A DNA stretch of 45,742 nucleotides from Elusimicrobia bacterium RIFOXYA2_FULL_47_53 (GTDB lineage: Bacteria; Elusimicrobiota; Endomicrobiia; Endomicrobiales; XYA2-FULL-47-53). Where the stretch lies: positions 68,942 to 114,683 of the forward strand of contig MGVE01000017.1 in assembly GCA_001800315.1 (NCBI GenBank). Direction: 5' to 3'. The translations under genes and the position numbers were made by a program. The notes beneath the pieces are model-generated. The model did no database searches, was not told where the DNA came from, and was given only the letters and a program-made list of their open reading frames with translations. Shown here piece by piece: positions 10,481 to 19,270 of this stretch. Each line of letters starts with the position of its first letter. Within the stretch, counting starts at the first letter, position 1.

Positions 10481-10860
10481 TATTGTACAATGAGCCTCAA
10501 GGGGCAGTCATAAGTTATAAGTCTATGCACAAAGGCTGTCATAGACCGGTCATTCCAGTTGCAGAGCTTGCTCTGCGGCTAAGGTAGCTGCGCAGCTTGC
10601 TGCGCGTTCCGTAAAGTTTGTCATTCCTGCGAAAGCAGGAATCCAGAAAACCACTGGATACCAGCTTCCGCTGGTATGACTTCTCAGAAAAAAGTCCGTC
10701 TTATATAGCGTCTCCGAAGGGAAACACCTGCACGCCAAGGGTTCAGTGGCGGGGCAATCCCGTGGTCGTTGCTTTAAGCGGGATTGCTTAAATTTTTGTA
10801 ACAGTTTTTGATGCCGAACGCGCCGAGTTTTTAAAATCTGACAAAGGGATCTTATAATAA
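10481..10860 (+). repeat. Palindrome-rich intergenic repeat island
   Basis: This gene-free 380-base stretch holds consecutive perfect hairpins: GCAGAGC-TT-GCTCTGC at 10561-10576, GCGCAGC-TT-GCTGCGC at 10590-10605, ATTCCTGC-GAAA-GCAGGAAT at 10623-10642, ATACCAGC-TTCC-GCTGGTAT at 10658-10677, and GCAATCCCG paired with CGGGATTGC at 10754-10787. The block 10584-10616 recurs at 40383-40415 with 32 of 33 bases identical. The CATTCCTGCGAAAGCAGGAAT type resembles REP/MITE-like dispersed repeats seen in many bacterial genomes. No open frame here looks like a gene. Confidence 0.8.
10754..10798 (+). terminator. Hairpin with weak T-run, possible terminator
   Basis: GCAATCCCG (10754-10762) pairs perfectly with CGGGATTGC (10779-10787) across a 16-base loop and is followed by TTAAATTTTT. 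It could end the giant gene/receiver transcript, but the loop is large, the T-run is interrupted, and the GCAATCCC arm also looks like part of the repeat family. Modest confidence. Confidence 0.35.
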
Positions 10861-12507
10861 ATGAGAAAATTAAAAATATTCTTTATTAACAACTGGATAA
10901 CTATTGTAATCGTGCTTGTCAGTATTGCACTCATTGTTCTTACTATAGTGGGCCTCGGCACTCTTGAATCTTTCTACCGCAACATGACCCTGGCCACAAT
11001 TCCACTGCAGCTTCTGCTTACCGGCCTGAACGCTTTTATTTTTGTTTACTTTTACATGACGCTGTTTCGCGGCGGTTTTTCCGGCATGAAAAAGAAGGCT
11101 ATTAAGTCGGAAGACATTAAGGTCCGCTTTAAACAAGTTGTGGGTCTTGAATCCGCGAAAAAAGAGGCTATGGAAGTCGTTCAGCTTTTAAAAGACAGAA
11201 CTAAAGTTAAGAAAATCGGCGGGCGAATAATTAAAGGAATTCTGTTTGTCGGGCCTCCGGGCTGCGGAAAAACCATGCTCGCCAAGGCTATAGCCACTGA
11301 GGCTAATATCCCTTTTCTTGCCACATCCGGAAGCGAGTTTGTTGAAATTTTCGTAGGTGTCGGCGCGAGCCGGGTAAGAAAACTCTTTTCAAAAGCCAGG
11401 CAGCTTGCCTACGCCCAGGGTTCCTGCATAGTGTTTATTGACGAATTGGAAGTTATCGGCAGAGGCAGGACCTTCTCGTTTATGGGTGCGGGAGAGGAAA
11501 CTAATTCAACTCAGAACCAACTGCTTGTGGAGATGGACGGCTTGGAGAGCAGCAAGGAGAATGTGGTCGTTATAGCCGCCACGAACGCCTCTGAGGATGT
11601 GCTGGATAAAGCCCTGCTCAGGCCGGGCAGGTTTGACAGGAAAATTTACATAGCCAAACCGAATTTAAAGGAAAGAAAAGAACTTTTTGAATATTACCTT
11701 ACCAAAGTAAAGCGTTCCGCTACTATAGACTTAGAAAGGCTTGCAAAAAAGACCGTGACCAAATCTCCTGCCGATATTGAGAATATTATCAGGGAAGCTG
11801 CGCTTATCGCTACGCGCAACTCTAAAGAAGAAATAGATTATTCCGATATTTCCGCCGCCATGGACAGAATAGAGCTCGGCATGGCCTACAGGCTGGATGT
11901 AACGCCTCAGGAAAAAGAGCAGACTGCCTATCATGAGGCCGGACACACGGCTGTGCTTTATTTTCTTCATCCGAGCGACGATGTTTTTAAGGCCACAATA
12001 ATTCCGCGGCGCGATTCCCTGGGTATGGTGAGCCATCATCCGAGAGAGGAGCTTTACACCGCTAACCGCGAAAAGCTTGTCGCCGATATTAAGGTCCTGC
12101 TGGCCGGTTACGCCGCTGAGAAAATAAAATACAATACGACTTCCACCGGCGTGGTTTCGGATTTTCAGAAGGCCACCCAGATAGCGCACGCCATGGTCTG
12201 GCGCATGGGTATGGGCGGGCAGTTTGTCGGAGATTTTACCAATATCCCGGAGAACGAGATATCCAACGAGCTTAAAGAAAGCCTTAATCAGGAAAGCATA
12301 AAGATTATCAACGATTCGCTCGCCAGGGTTATGGAGTTCTTGAAATCCAACTGGAATATCGTTGAATCCTTCGCTCAGGAGCTGTTAAGAAAAGAAGAGA
12401 TGGATTATGATGAGATTGATACTATGTTTAAAGCTCTTAAGGCCGAGGGCGCGCCTACCGTGGTTCCGACATCGCTGAATCCGTCCGAAAACAAACCTCA
12501 AGAGTGA
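10861..12507 (+). CDS. ftsH: FtsH-like membrane AAA+ zinc metalloprotease with minimal periplasmic loop
   Basis: A 548-residue FtsH-family ATP-dependent protease. Two N-terminal membrane helices (about 12-36 and 48-70) are followed by the AAA+ module: Walker A GPPGCGKT (131-138), pore motif FVGVGAS (about 164-170), Walker B VFIDE (191-195) and second region of homology LLRPGRFDR (252-260). The protease domain has HEAGH (358-362), and Asp434 in TGVVSDF is the expected third zinc ligand, so both active sites look intact. FtsH is usually about 600-650 residues with a periplasmic domain of roughly 70-90 residues between the helices; here only about a dozen residues separate them. This may be a specialised paralogue rather than the housekeeping protease. 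The start ATG has only a distant AAAGGG upstream. A lipoprotein gene follows after 4 bases. Confidence 0.9.
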   Translation: MRKLKIFFINNWITIVIVLVSIALIVLTIVGLGTLESFYRNMTLATIPLQLLLTGLNAFIFVYFYMTLFRGGFSGMKKKAIKSEDIKVRFKQVVGLESAKKEAMEVVQLLKDRTKVKKIGGRIIKGILFVGPPGCGKTMLAKAIATEANIPFLATSGSEFVEIFVGVGASRVRKLFSKARQLAYAQGSCIVFIDELEVIGRGRTFSFMGAGEETNSTQNQLLVEMDGLESSKENVVVIAATNASEDVLDKALLRPGRFDRKIYIAKPNLKERKELFEYYLTKVKRSATIDLERLAKKTVTKSPADIENIIREAALIATRNSKEEIDYSDISAAMDRIELGMAYRLDVTPQEKEQTAYHEAGHTAVLYFLHPSDDVFKATIIPRRDSLGMVSHHPREELYTANREKLVADIKVLLAGYAAEKIKYNTTSTGVVSDFQKATQIAHAMVWRMGMGGQFVGDFTNIPENEISNELKESLNQESIKIINDSLARVMEFLKSNWNIVESFAQELLRKEEMDYDEIDTMFKALKAEGAPTVVPTSLNPSENKPQE

Positions 12508-12511
12508 TTCC

Positions 12512-13321
12512 ATGCTGATAAAGTCAACTGTAAATCTCACTAAATTAATTGTTTTCTCCGGCTTGTTTTTTTTTAGCGCCTGCTCCAAAACGACTTATCC
12601 AAGAGAGACTATTGAAAACGATGTGGTGCGGATCGTTGAAAGGGAAACCGGCCTTTCAAGTTCTGCCTCCCTGGTCGGCAGCACATTTTATTTAAAAGTT
12701 GCCCTGCCTGATCTTATAAATACGCAGGCGGATATCCAGAAAGAGGTAATGAAAAATCTTCAAAAGGTTAATCTTGCGATAATACGCGTATCGCTTAGCA
12801 CCAACGCTAAAATAGATTACCTCGTTATGATAGTTGACCTCCCCGGATGGAAAACAAATTTTTCAATTACTCAGAGGCTTGAAGACCTCAAAGGGTTCCT
12901 TTACCACCGTATATCCAAGGCGGATTACGAGGAGCGAGTTATCTATGACCTCAAGGATCCCAAGGGGTACGATACCGAGCCGTTTAAGGATATCAGCAGG
13001 AATGAATTTATCGTAAAGCTCATTCTTTCCAAGGTAAACTGGATTAAGATGTCAAACCCTTTTGTTAATGCCGCGCTTGGGCTCAAACTTGACCTGGTAA
13101 ATTACACTGACAGCAGTATTGTTTTAAAGACATCGGTTATGAGAGAAGGTAATGAGTTGGCTTCCGGTTATATTGAAAAAACTCTTTCCGAGTGGGCCAA
13201 TAAGGTTGTCGCAAAATACAAAGCCTATAATTTTAAGGAACTCAAGGTAGTTGACGAGAAGGGGAAACCTATTATTGATATTAAGATAAGCAGTTCTGCC
13301 GCGAACTCAAAAAACCGTTAA
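12512..13321 (+). CDS. Predicted lipoprotein of unknown function
   Basis: A 269-residue protein with a lipoprotein signal peptide: a charged start, a hydrophobic stretch at about 11-22 and the lipobox FSAC with lipidated Cys24. The mature part is mixed alpha/beta with several DLP and LKDPK-like segments; I do not recognise a family. It begins 4 bases after the FtsH-like gene and ends before a strong terminator, so it is the last gene of that transcript. The pairing suggests an envelope quality-control role, with the lipoprotein possibly serving as partner or substrate of a protease that lacks its own periplasmic domain. That is inference from position only. No obvious membrane helix follows the signal peptide. 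Confidence 0.8.
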   Translation: MLIKSTVNLTKLIVFSGLFFFSACSKTTYPRETIENDVVRIVERETGLSSSASLVGSTFYLKVALPDLINTQADIQKEVMKNLQKVNLAIIRVSLSTNAKIDYLVMIVDLPGWKTNFSITQRLEDLKGFLYHRISKADYEERVIYDLKDPKGYDTEPFKDISRNEFIVKLILSKVNWIKMSNPFVNAALGLKLDLVNYTDSSIVLKTSVMREGNELASGYIEKTLSEWANKVVAKYKAYNFKELKVVDEKGKPIIDIKISSSAANSKNR

Positions 13322-13359
13322 AACTGTCCTGTCGGATACTTTCGGCCATCTATGCATTG

Positions 13360-13388
13360 AAAAAACCGCGCATTTCGCGGTTTTTTTT
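13360..13388 (+). terminator. Rho-independent terminator after the protease/lipoprotein pair
   Basis: The sequence AAAACCGCG-CATTT-CGCGGTTTT forms a GC-centred stem with flanking A/T pairs and runs into eight Ts (13381-13388). It lies 39 bases after the lipoprotein stop and separates that unit from the efflux genes. Confidence 0.9.
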
Positions 13389-13440
13389 ATTTTCACATAT
13401 ATTTTTTTAAAAAACTATTTATTTTTCATATAAAGTGATG

Positions 13441-13446
13441 TATAAT
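13441..13446 (+). promoter_or_regulatory. Possible -10 element placing the transcript start at or near the TolC start codon
   Basis: A perfect TATAAT lies 9 bases before the ATG of the TolC-like gene. The -35 position (about 13418-13423) reads TTTATT, a weak match. If used, transcription would begin around 13453, only about 3 bases before the start codon, and no Shine-Dalgarno sequence is visible, so the mRNA would be nearly leaderless. The region is very AT-rich, so chance occurrence is possible. Confidence 0.4.
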
Positions 13447-13455
13447 TAACTTGAA

Positions 13456-14865
13456 ATGCAAAAAATATTATTTAAAAATGCAGCAAAAACCTTGTTTTTT
13501 GCCGTATCGGCGCTTCTACTGCTAAACACCGATGGTTTTTGCATTACAGATAATTTTTTGAAGGCTTGTCTTGATTTTGCCCAGGCGCACGATAAAAGGC
13601 TTGCTATTGCAAAAGAACAGCTCTCCCTTTCAAACCTCAGGGTAAACCGTTCCGGAAGATCCTTTTTCCCCGGCATTTATCTCCAGAAAAGATCGTCCCG
13701 CGGCACGACGATTACCGATGAATACGAGTCCGAGGAGCTGGGCATAAGGGCGTCTCAGCCTATTTATGACGGCGGCAGGCTGGTATCTTCCTACAAATAT
13801 GACAAGTTTTTTCTGGAAAGCGCAAAACTGAATGTCACTAAAACAAGGGAAGATCTCTTTTACAGAGTTAAAACCACATACTATGAGATGCTCAATGCCC
13901 GGGCAGAACTACAGAGGATAAAAAACACATTTAACGAGATTAATAAACTTTACGAGAAGACGAAGCTTGAATACCAGGCAAAGGCCATATCGGAGTTGGA
14001 TCTTTTTGAGTCAAAGAATTTCAGGGATAAAGTTGAGAACATGTATCGTTCTTCCGAAATGAACGCGGCCTTCGCGGAGAAAAAACTTTTAGCCGTCCTG
14101 GATATCAAGTCCCTTGATCACATAGTCGCGACCATGGAAGACCCTCTGCTCGTATTCCCTGACAATATAGCTTTCACGCTTGACGAATGCCGGCGCTTCG
14201 TTCTTTCTAATAATATTGATTCCAGGATCGCGAAGCTCTATATAGACATGAGCAACCTGAAAAAAAAGATCATCAGGGCCAGGGTTATCCCGAAAATTTA
14301 TGCCGAGGGTTTTTACGGCCAGAGCGGCGAGGCGTTTGTCACCGAGCCATTAAAGCTGGCCACGGTGTGGAATGTTTCTGGTAAGTTGTCCTGGGGCCTT
14401 TGGGGCAACACGCTGGAAGCCAGCCAGACCCAGGAAAAAGCTATTCCCAGAGAAGTTATGGATGTTTCCACGCGCCTTGACAGCACAAGCACTGATATAA
14501 GGCTTTCTCTGTTTGACGATATGGGCTATTTCGTTGAGTCAAAAGAGGGTGATATAGGCGTGTTGCAGTCCGCGGTGGATTACAAAGACGCGATAAATAA
14601 GGCTCTGCTTGAACTTGAAAAGTTCTATAATGATTATCAGCAGTCGTTGTGGAGCGTTTTGTCGTCTAAAGACGACATGGAGCTGAAACAGCGAAAGCTC
14701 GGAGTGCTTCGCAAAAGAAACGAAGTTTACGAGGCTTCAACGATAGAAGTTATGGACGGGGTGTATAAATACGCAGATTCCGTAATAGTTTATACGCGGG
14801 TGCTCTCGGCAAATTATATCGCGGTTTGCGAGCTTGAGAGGCTTACGCTTATGCCGTTAAGATGA
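13456..14865 (+). CDS. TolC-family outer-membrane efflux channel
   Basis: A 469-residue exported protein with an N-terminal signal peptide (hydrophobic core about 12-24), followed by long heptad-rich helices typical of the OEP/TolC fold: segments around 105-180 and 375-450 are charged amphipathic helices, with short beta-type stretches between. TolC proteins form the outer-membrane and periplasmic tunnel of tripartite pumps. The next genes encode the membrane-fusion protein and two RND pumps, so this is almost certainly their exit channel. No other in-frame Met lies within the signal peptide, which supports ATG 13456 despite the missing ribosome-binding site. The specific substrate cannot be read from sequence. 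Confidence 0.85.
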   Translation: MQKILFKNAAKTLFFAVSALLLLNTDGFCITDNFLKACLDFAQAHDKRLAIAKEQLSLSNLRVNRSGRSFFPGIYLQKRSSRGTTITDEYESEELGIRASQPIYDGGRLVSSYKYDKFFLESAKLNVTKTREDLFYRVKTTYYEMLNARAELQRIKNTFNEINKLYEKTKLEYQAKAISELDLFESKNFRDKVENMYRSSEMNAAFAEKKLLAVLDIKSLDHIVATMEDPLLVFPDNIAFTLDECRRFVLSNNIDSRIAKLYIDMSNLKKKIIRARVIPKIYAEGFYGQSGEAFVTEPLKLATVWNVSGKLSWGLWGNTLEASQTQEKAIPREVMDVSTRLDSTSTDIRLSLFDDMGYFVESKEGDIGVLQSAVDYKDAINKALLELEKFYNDYQQSLWSVLSSKDDMELKQRKLGVLRKRNEVYEASTIEVMDGVYKYADSVIVYTRVLSANYIAVCELERLTLMPLR

Positions 14866-14878
14866 TCCGGAGGGTAAA

Positions 14879-16114
14879 TTGAAAATTGTTTCCGCCGCAA
14901 CAGGCTTTTTAATGAGGATATTTGATTCGGTTATAAATGTTTATTTGAGATTAGAGGAAAAAGTTCCCGAAAACATTCCGATAAGAAAAATAACCATAAT
15001 CGGCGGGTCGGTTATACTTCTGACCATTGGTTTTTTTGTTGCACGGGGAATCTTTGGAAAGGACGCTAAAGAAAGCAAAGAAGCTCCCGTAGCCCAGGTG
15101 AAAGTTAAAAAAGCCAAAAAAGAGATGCTTTCGGATAAGTATTCCGTTCTCGGAACCATCAGGGGAACGATTGAAAACGACCTGAAATTTGAAATTGAGG
15201 GGACGATAGCCAGATATAATTTTGCCGAGGGCGCGAGGGTAAGAAAAGGCGAGATCATCTGCTCTCTTGACCCCAAGGACGCCATTTCGCGTTCAGCCTA
15301 CGCCAGAAGCAAATTTAACGCCGAGCGGTCTTCCTATTATTCATCGGCGCAGAGAATGAAAGTTTACGGCGACCTCTATAAGATGAAGGCAATCTCTGAG
15401 ACAAAATATAACGAGGCGCGCTACGAGACCGACGCGGCAAAGGAAAGAATGGACGCGGCTTCCTCGGAACTTGAACTGGCCCAGTCTAATATGGAGAAAA
15501 CCAATCTTTCGGCTCCGGGTACCGGCGTGCTCGCGGAAAGAATTATTCAGTCCGGCGAGTTTGTGACCCCTCATGATGTTGTCGCGAAATTTATAAGCGG
15601 CGGCGACATTAATTTTGAAGTGGATGTCCCCGAAAAAGATGTTGAAAAAATTAAGGTGGGAATGAAAGTTAAGGTGCTTTGCGATGCCTATAAGGATGTT
15701 GAATTCTCAGGGAAGGTCAAAGAAGTCGCTCCGACCGTAAAGGAGAAGACCAGAACTACCGTCGTAAAAATTGAGATCCCTAATGATGAGGGTAAACTGC
15801 GCTCGGGCATGTTTGCCAGAGGCGATATAATATTTACCGAGATTGAAGACGCCATTGCCGTGCCTCAGGATACTGTAATTGCTCTCGGCGCCGAGACAAA
15901 GCTTGTCCCTCTGTTAAAGCCTGATCCTACTTCGCCAAATCACGGCATAATAGAATTGAGGCAGGTTACGGTTGGCCCTACGATTGGCAAGCAGGTTGTT
16001 GTTTTAGACGGTATCAATCCCGACGAAATGATTGTGGTTGAGACTCAGGCTCAGTTGTCCGACGGCCTTCAGGTGCAGTTTCAGGAGGTTTTAGACGACA
16101 TGCCTAAAATGTAA
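14879..16114 (+). CDS. RND efflux membrane-fusion protein (HlyD/AcrA family)
   Basis: A 411-residue periplasmic adaptor linking the RND pump to TolC. It starts at TTG 14879, supported by GGAGGG at 14869-14874, five bases upstream and just after the tolC-like stop. It is anchored by one N-terminal membrane helix (about 37-57) rather than a lipid. Then come a biotinyl-lipoyl-like half (FEIEGTIARYNFAEGARVRKG), a helical hairpin (about 138-205), the second lipoyl half (LSAPGTGVLAERI), a beta-barrel domain (about 240-315) and a membrane-proximal domain. Length and domain order are normal for the family. The roughly 37 residues before the helix are a longer cytoplasmic leader than usual. Confidence 0.9.
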   Translation: MKIVSAATGFLMRIFDSVINVYLRLEEKVPENIPIRKITIIGGSVILLTIGFFVARGIFGKDAKESKEAPVAQVKVKKAKKEMLSDKYSVLGTIRGTIENDLKFEIEGTIARYNFAEGARVRKGEIICSLDPKDAISRSAYARSKFNAERSSYYSSAQRMKVYGDLYKMKAISETKYNEARYETDAAKERMDAASSELELAQSNMEKTNLSAPGTGVLAERIIQSGEFVTPHDVVAKFISGGDINFEVDVPEKDVEKIKVGMKVKVLCDAYKDVEFSGKVKEVAPTVKEKTRTTVVKIEIPNDEGKLRSGMFARGDIIFTEIEDAIAVPQDTVIALGAETKLVPLLKPDPTSPNHGIIELRQVTVGPTIGKQVVVLDGINPDEMIVVETQAQLSDGLQVQFQEVLDDMPKM

Positions 16115-16159
16115 TAATCCGCACAGCGCCGTAACAACTCCTCACCCTCAGGCAAAATA

Positions 16160-19100
16160 ATGATAAAGCTTGGCATTAGAAAACCCGTCACTACATTGAT
16201 GCTTATCATAGCCATCATTATTTTCGCCGTAGTAAGCTTTCCCAGAGTCCCCGTAGAACTTTATCCAAACTTTTCATTCGGAGAGATCAGCGTTATCACC
16301 CGCCTCAGGGGCGGTATTCCGGCCACGGAAGTGGAAAAGGCCGTTACCAGGCCCATGGAAGAGGTTTTTTCCGAGGTAAACGGTTTAAAGCAGGTGACCT
16401 CCGCCTCCCGTGAGTCTGAATCGGTCATAGTCCTGTCTTTTCATCCCGCGGTAAACCTCAATTTTGCCGTATTAGACATCAGGGAAAAACTTGCCACAAT
16501 TAAGCACCGCCTCCCGCGTGAAGTGGAAAAACCGGTAATTGCCAAGTTTCAGCAGTTTGATGTTCCTGTGCTTATCATGGCGCTGAGTTCCGAGACTTTA
16601 AGCCCGGAACAGCTGCGCGCTATTTCCGAAGACAAGATCAAGGAAAGAATAATGCGCGTCGGCGGGGTGGCCAATATTGAGGTTGGCGGCGGGCAGGAAC
16701 GCAAGATTCTTATAGATATTGACAACGGCAGGCTCTTATCCTACAACCTCCCGATTACCAGCGTCGTTCAGCTTATCAATACAACTAATATTTCTGTTTC
16801 GGCCGGCAGTGTTGAAAAAATGGGCGACCGCTATATTGTAAGAGCCACCGGGGAATATTCCAGTGTTAAGGAGATAGAGAATACCGGTATAGGCATAACC
16901 CCTCAGGGTTCAATCATAAGGCTCAAGGATATCGCCAAGGTCAGGGATTCATTCTATGAACCTTCTTCTTTCGCGAGGCTCAATGTCCGCCCCGTGGTAT
17001 CTCTGTATATCCAGAAAGAATCCGCTGCCAACACGATAACGGTGGGCAAGAAAGTTTTGGAACAGGTGGAACTGCTCAGAAAAGAGTTTGCCAGGGACAT
17101 GACTATAACCGTTGTAAAAAATGACGCCGAGTTCATTCAAAACGCCATATCTTCCCTTGAGGTTTCCGTCATAGAGGGCGGTTTGCTTGTCATGGCTATC
17201 CTTTTCATATTTTTAAGAAATCCCAGAACCATAGGAATAATAGTAACGACGCTTCCCATAAGCCTTTTGCTTTCCGTTGTCCTGATGTATTTTGGCGGGT
17301 TGTCCTTTAATATCATGACAATGTCGGGGCTTGCCATGGGGCTGGGCAACCTTATGGATAACGCCATAGTGATTCTTGAAAATCTGGGTTACCATCACAG
17401 AAAGAAAACATTTAAAGACCACGAGACCATGGTCATTGAAGGAACCAGCGAGCTGGTGATGCCCATAACGGCCTCAACTATTTCAACGGTAATAGTCTTT
17501 CTCCCGCTGGTGTTTTTAGACCCGGAGATAAGGCGGCTTTATGTGCCGTTTGGCATGGCGATTGGGTTGTCTCTTTTCGCCGCTCTTGTCGGAACCCTGA
17601 TTTTTGTGCCTCCTCTGTGCGTAAAGATAAAGGGAGCTTTTACCTTTTCAGAGCCTGCCTGGTACAAACCCGTCGTAAAAAAATATATCAAGATTTTGAA
17701 GTTTGTGCTAAGGCAGAAGCTGCTGGTTTTTGCGGCTGTGATCGCGCTTTTTGCCGGCGGGGTAATGATATTTATGACAAGAAGCTCCGAGTTCATGGAG
17801 CCGGGCGAGGCTAACACTTTCAGGCTCGGAATTCAATTTCCGCCCGGAACCAGGATAGAGCGCTCTAATGAAATGGTCAGGCAGATAGAGAAAGCCCTGC
17901 TTCTGGTCCCTAATGTGGAACGCGTGTCGTCCAGGATAGAGAAACTTCACACCTTCGTGGAGGTAAAGGTTAAACTTGATAAGTCCAGAGTTATGGAAGA
18001 ATTCAGAAAAAAATTCAAGGATTACGCCCCGGCGTTTTTGTATTATCAGGAATCGGCGGAAAGCTCGTCGCGGGAAGTTTTTGTTGAATTTTACGGATAT
18101 GACTACGGCGTGCTCAAGCAGATAGCCTATGCCGTTTCAGGGAAACTTCAGCAGGTTAAAGGGATAACTGACATTAAGATAAGGATGAGGGAAGATGAGC
18201 CCGAGATAAATATAGTTGCCGACCAGAACAGGCTCGCGCATTTTTCCATTTCCACCTATTACCTTTCTAACAGCCTGCACAACATGCTGCGTGGCCTCGT
18301 GGCTACTTATTACAGAAGCGAGGGTAAGGAAGTGGAAACGATAGCCAGACTTGAGCCGGGAACGGTCAGGAATTCGGAAGATCTTCCGTATTTAAGGCTG
18401 GTCACTCCCCGCGGAGAGATAGCCGCCGTTAACCAGCTTTCTGATATACGCCAGGTCACGACTACTCAGGAAATATGGCACAAAAACAAAAAAAGGTTTA
18501 TTCAGATCAGCGTCAACAGAAATAAAATGGGCCTTACGGAATGCGTGGAAAAAATGACAAAGGTTCTGGGCGGGTTGAAGTTTCCGAAAGATTACACATT
18601 CAGTTTTTCCGGCGATTACGAAAAAACAGTTAAGAGCAGGAAGGACTTCGCTTTGGCGCTTACATTGACCGTTATTCTTATCTATATGACGCTCGCTTCG
18701 CTGTATGAATCTTATTCTCAGCCGTTTTTGATTATGCTGTCCCTTCCGCTTTCCGTAATGGGGGTTGCGTACATTTTGAAAATATTCGGGATGTCCATAA
18801 GCCTCGGCGTCTGGATAGGCATGATGATCCTGGGCGGTATCGTTGTAAATTCTGCTATTCTGATAGTGGAAAAGATAAACCTTGTCCGCGATACGGGCAG
18901 AGGTATTAATTACGCCGTGCTGGAAGCCAGCAGGGAAAGATTTAAATCCGTTTTAATGACCTCTCTTAACAACATCATAGGACTTCTGCCGCTGGTGTTA
19001 AACCGCGATGAGGCGGCTTCCATGTGGCGTTCACTCGGGATGACTGTTATAGGCGGAATGTTTTCCGGCACACTTCTGACTCTTTTTGTAATCCCCGCGG

Positions 19101-19249
19101 CCTACATGCTTCTTCATCAGATCAGCGAGGGCTCCGGTGACATCTTGCCGTATATTAAAAAACTGGCGTCCGGACAATATAATAAATTAAAAAATCGGAT
19201 AGACTCCGCGAGAACGCTCAGAAACCAGGCCCAGAATAAACCAACCTGA
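16160..19249 (+). CDS. RND efflux pump subunit, first of a pair (HAE1/AcrB-MdtB type)
   Basis: A full-length 1,029-residue RND inner-membrane transporter with the usual twelve-helix plan: TM1 at about 12-27, a large porter loop, a TM2-6 cluster from about 336, a second loop, and TM7-12 in the C-terminal half. The TM4 proton-relay motif reads LMDNAIVILEN with Asp400; the second Asp of AcrB is Asn, as in many HAE1 pumps. In TM10 the segment GIVVNSAILIVE lacks the AcrB Lys. It follows the fusion protein by 45 bases with only a weak ribosome site, and a second RND gene follows 21 bases downstream. It should drive proton-dependent export through TolC; the substrate is unknown. Confidence 0.92.
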   Translation: MIKLGIRKPVTTLMLIIAIIIFAVVSFPRVPVELYPNFSFGEISVITRLRGGIPATEVEKAVTRPMEEVFSEVNGLKQVTSASRESESVIVLSFHPAVNLNFAVLDIREKLATIKHRLPREVEKPVIAKFQQFDVPVLIMALSSETLSPEQLRAISEDKIKERIMRVGGVANIEVGGGQERKILIDIDNGRLLSYNLPITSVVQLINTTNISVSAGSVEKMGDRYIVRATGEYSSVKEIENTGIGITPQGSIIRLKDIAKVRDSFYEPSSFARLNVRPVVSLYIQKESAANTITVGKKVLEQVELLRKEFARDMTITVVKNDAEFIQNAISSLEVSVIEGGLLVMAILFIFLRNPRTIGIIVTTLPISLLLSVVLMYFGGLSFNIMTMSGLAMGLGNLMDNAIVILENLGYHHRKKTFKDHETMVIEGTSELVMPITASTISTVIVFLPLVFLDPEIRRLYVPFGMAIGLSLFAALVGTLIFVPPLCVKIKGAFTFSEPAWYKPVVKKYIKILKFVLRQKLLVFAAVIALFAGGVMIFMTRSSEFMEPGEANTFRLGIQFPPGTRIERSNEMVRQIEKALLLVPNVERVSSRIEKLHTFVEVKVKLDKSRVMEEFRKKFKDYAPAFLYYQESAESSSREVFVEFYGYDYGVLKQIAYAVSGKLQQVKGITDIKIRMREDEPEINIVADQNRLAHFSISTYYLSNSLHNMLRGLVATYYRSEGKEVETIARLEPGTVRNSEDLPYLRLVTPRGEIAAVNQLSDIRQVTTTQEIWHKNKKRFIQISVNRNKMGLTECVEKMTKVLGGLKFPKDYTFSFSGDYEKTVKSRKDFALALTLTVILIYMTLASLYESYSQPFLIMLSLPLSVMGVAYILKIFGMSISLGVWIGMMILGGIVVNSAILIVEKINLVRDTGRGINYAVLEASRERFKSVLMTSLNNIIGLLPLVLNRDEAASMWRSLGMTVIGGMFSGTLLTLFVIPAAYMLLHQISEGSGDILPYIKKLASGQYNKLKNRIDSARTLRNQAQNKPT

Positions 19250-19270
19250 GCCTTATAGGATGATATTATT

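Noticed and set aside
17341-17380. Loss of the second proton-relay Asp in the first RND pump
   Set aside because: Asp-Asn at this site is common among HAE1 pumps, so it is not a sign of inactivation.
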